DNA of 64,000 nt from Trichosporon coremiiforme (taxonomy: Eukaryota > Basidiomycota > Tremellomycetes > Trichosporonales > Trichosporonaceae): assembly GCA_039545355.1 (NCBI GenBank), contig BCJJ01000008.1:1475004-1539003 (forward strand), written 5' to 3'. The translations under genes were made by a program, and so were the position numbers. Of this stretch, positions 63,165-64,000 are shown piece after piece. The notes beneath the pieces are model-generated. The model saw only the letters and a list, made by a program, of their open reading frames with translations, made no database searches and was not told the DNA's origin. Every line of letters starts with the position of its first letter. Positions within the stretch are counted from its first letter, which is position 1.

Positions 63165-64000
63165 CTATTGAACTCCCGGCACCTCTCCACGAGCCTGGTC
63201 CTGGGCGGCGACCTGGGCAGCCTTCTCCTCCTCGGCAGCGACGAGCGCCTCGATGGCAGCGATAGGGTCCTCCGACGACAGATCAACCTGGTGGATTCCG
63301 TGCTTGTCGATCATGATGCAGTTGAAGTCAAACTTCACCGTGAGACCTGAGAAGTCAGCTTAGTCATGGGCAGGAGTCATGCAGCTGTCGGGAACTCTGA
63401 TCGACACTCACGGATCTTAACCTCGTCGATGCACTTCCTGATTGTCTCCACACCCTCACGCTTGTCGGCATCCTCCGTCCAGTACTTGTCCATTGTGGAC
63501 AGACAGACGAGCTGTCCGAAACCGTGGGCGGCGTACGAGACGGTAGCCTTGGTGCCAAGGTAGTCAATCCAGTAGAGATGCGGGATGTCTGTCGTCGTGT
63601 CGTATCCCGCGAGCAGCAGGTTGACGGCATACGGGCGACGAGAGCGGAGCGAGTCGGCAAGGGTGCGACGGATCCAGCTTCCGGCAGCGTGGGGAAGGAG
63701 AGGGTGGTTGTGTCGGATGTTGTACAGGCGGACGTTACGCTCGACGTAGTCGGCGAAGTTGTTCGTGTCTCCGGGTTCTCCACCGTAAGCCATGGCAAGA
63801 TGAGGCCCAAGAGCCTTGATCTTGTTCTCATCCGACTTGAACTGCAGGATAGAACGACCCGCGGTCATGTCTGATGCGAGGAGGACATAGTCCTTTCCTG
63901 TTGATGAGAATGAGGTGCGTCATGGAAGCAAAAGTCGATACAGACGGAGGAGCAAGCTGCGTCAGCTTTTAAAACAGCGATACTTGATGTCCTACTCACC
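63165..64000 (-). CDS. PRE1: Proteasome subunit beta type-2 (beta 4), 5' end outside window
   Basis: Exons 63412-63897 and 63165-63346 are complete. A 102-nt intron (63898-63999) precedes them, and base 64000 is the last base of the preceding exon, giving the first base of a Gly codon. By comparison with the family, only about seven N-terminal residues lie outside. The visible protein starts GKDYVLLASDMTAGRSILQ, lacks the catalytic N-terminal Thr expected of active beta subunits, and has the beta-4 features GEPGDTNNFADYVERNVRLY and LLAGYDTTTDIPHLYWIDYL. It is a structural, non-catalytic subunit of the 20S core. The C-terminal tail is Ala/Glu/Gln-rich and ends PGVQ. Confidence 0.93.

Noticed and set aside
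1..64000. CRISPR arrays, insertion sequences, retrotransposons, rRNA genes
   Set aside because: Looked for direct-repeat arrays, terminal repeats, transposase or reverse transcriptase motifs and rRNA-like sequence; none was seen.

Overview
The window is nuclear DNA of a filamentous or yeast-like fungus, most likely a basidiomycete of the Tremellomycetes and probably Trichosporonales. The base composition is GC-rich, nearly every gene is cut by many very short introns (mostly 34-41 nt) with GTRAGY donors and a CTGAC or CTAAC branch site a few bases before the AG, genes are packed on both strands, and the proteins are full fungal orthologues. There is no bacterial operon structure, CRISPR array, recognisable transposon or rRNA gene. 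The exon coordinates given here were assembled by reading splice sites by eye and checking that the joined frame stays open; each recognised multi-exon gene closes to a whole number of codons.

Layout, left to right. 1-900: possible 5' end of a gene leaving the window. 903-1772 (-) mitochondrial ATPase inhibitor. 2373-4931 (-) SLC4/Bor1-type borate or anion transporter. 5811-8320 (+) bromodomain protein. 8842-10084 (+) and 10728-13784 (+) two low-complexity proteins of unknown function. 14225-15493 (-) NCS-1/frequenin calcium sensor. 16163-17893 (-) arginase. 18674-19596 (-) coiled-coil protein of unknown function. 20068-21117 (-) SCAMP. 21544-23483 (+) mitochondrial GatB. 23484-26989 a 3.5 kb stretch with no supportable gene. 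26990-29629 (+) GCNA-like SprT protease. 29952-31736 (+) Ptc7-like phosphatase. 31901-34828 (-) Ufo1-like F-box/WD40/UIM protein. 35121-37521 (+) PHD-JmjC (JHD1/KDM2) demethylase. 37704-41239 (-) Bye1-like PHD-TFIIS-SPOC protein. 41609-43825 (-) intronless secreted multicopper oxidase, followed by 2.5 kb without a supportable gene. 46337-48148 (-) HP1-type chromodomain protein. 48400-51539 (-) Rim20/PalA. 51723-53351 (+) Nur1/Mug154-type nuclear-membrane protein. 53674-58514 (-) Ssd1. 60480-62133 (-) type II membrane SGNH-hydrolase-like protein. 62438-63074 (+) GINS subunit Psf2. 63165-64000 (-, 5' end outside) proteasome beta-4 subunit.

The genes are mostly conserved housekeeping and regulatory functions rather than an obvious cluster. 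There is a concentration of chromatin and nuclear-envelope factors (bromodomain protein, JHD1, Bye1, HP1, Nur1, GCNA, Psf2) and several stress or surface functions (Rim20 alkaline pH response, Ssd1 cell-wall mRNA control, secreted oxidase). I did not find a clearly new multi-gene system. The most unusual observations concern gene architecture: microexons of 11, 15, 16 and 18 nt, a coding exon that is only the ATG, several 36-nt introns that are in frame and free of stops, outlier introns of 480 and 849 nt, and the intronless multicopper oxidase, which looks foreign in this setting and carries lysine where the type 1 copper axial ligand is expected.
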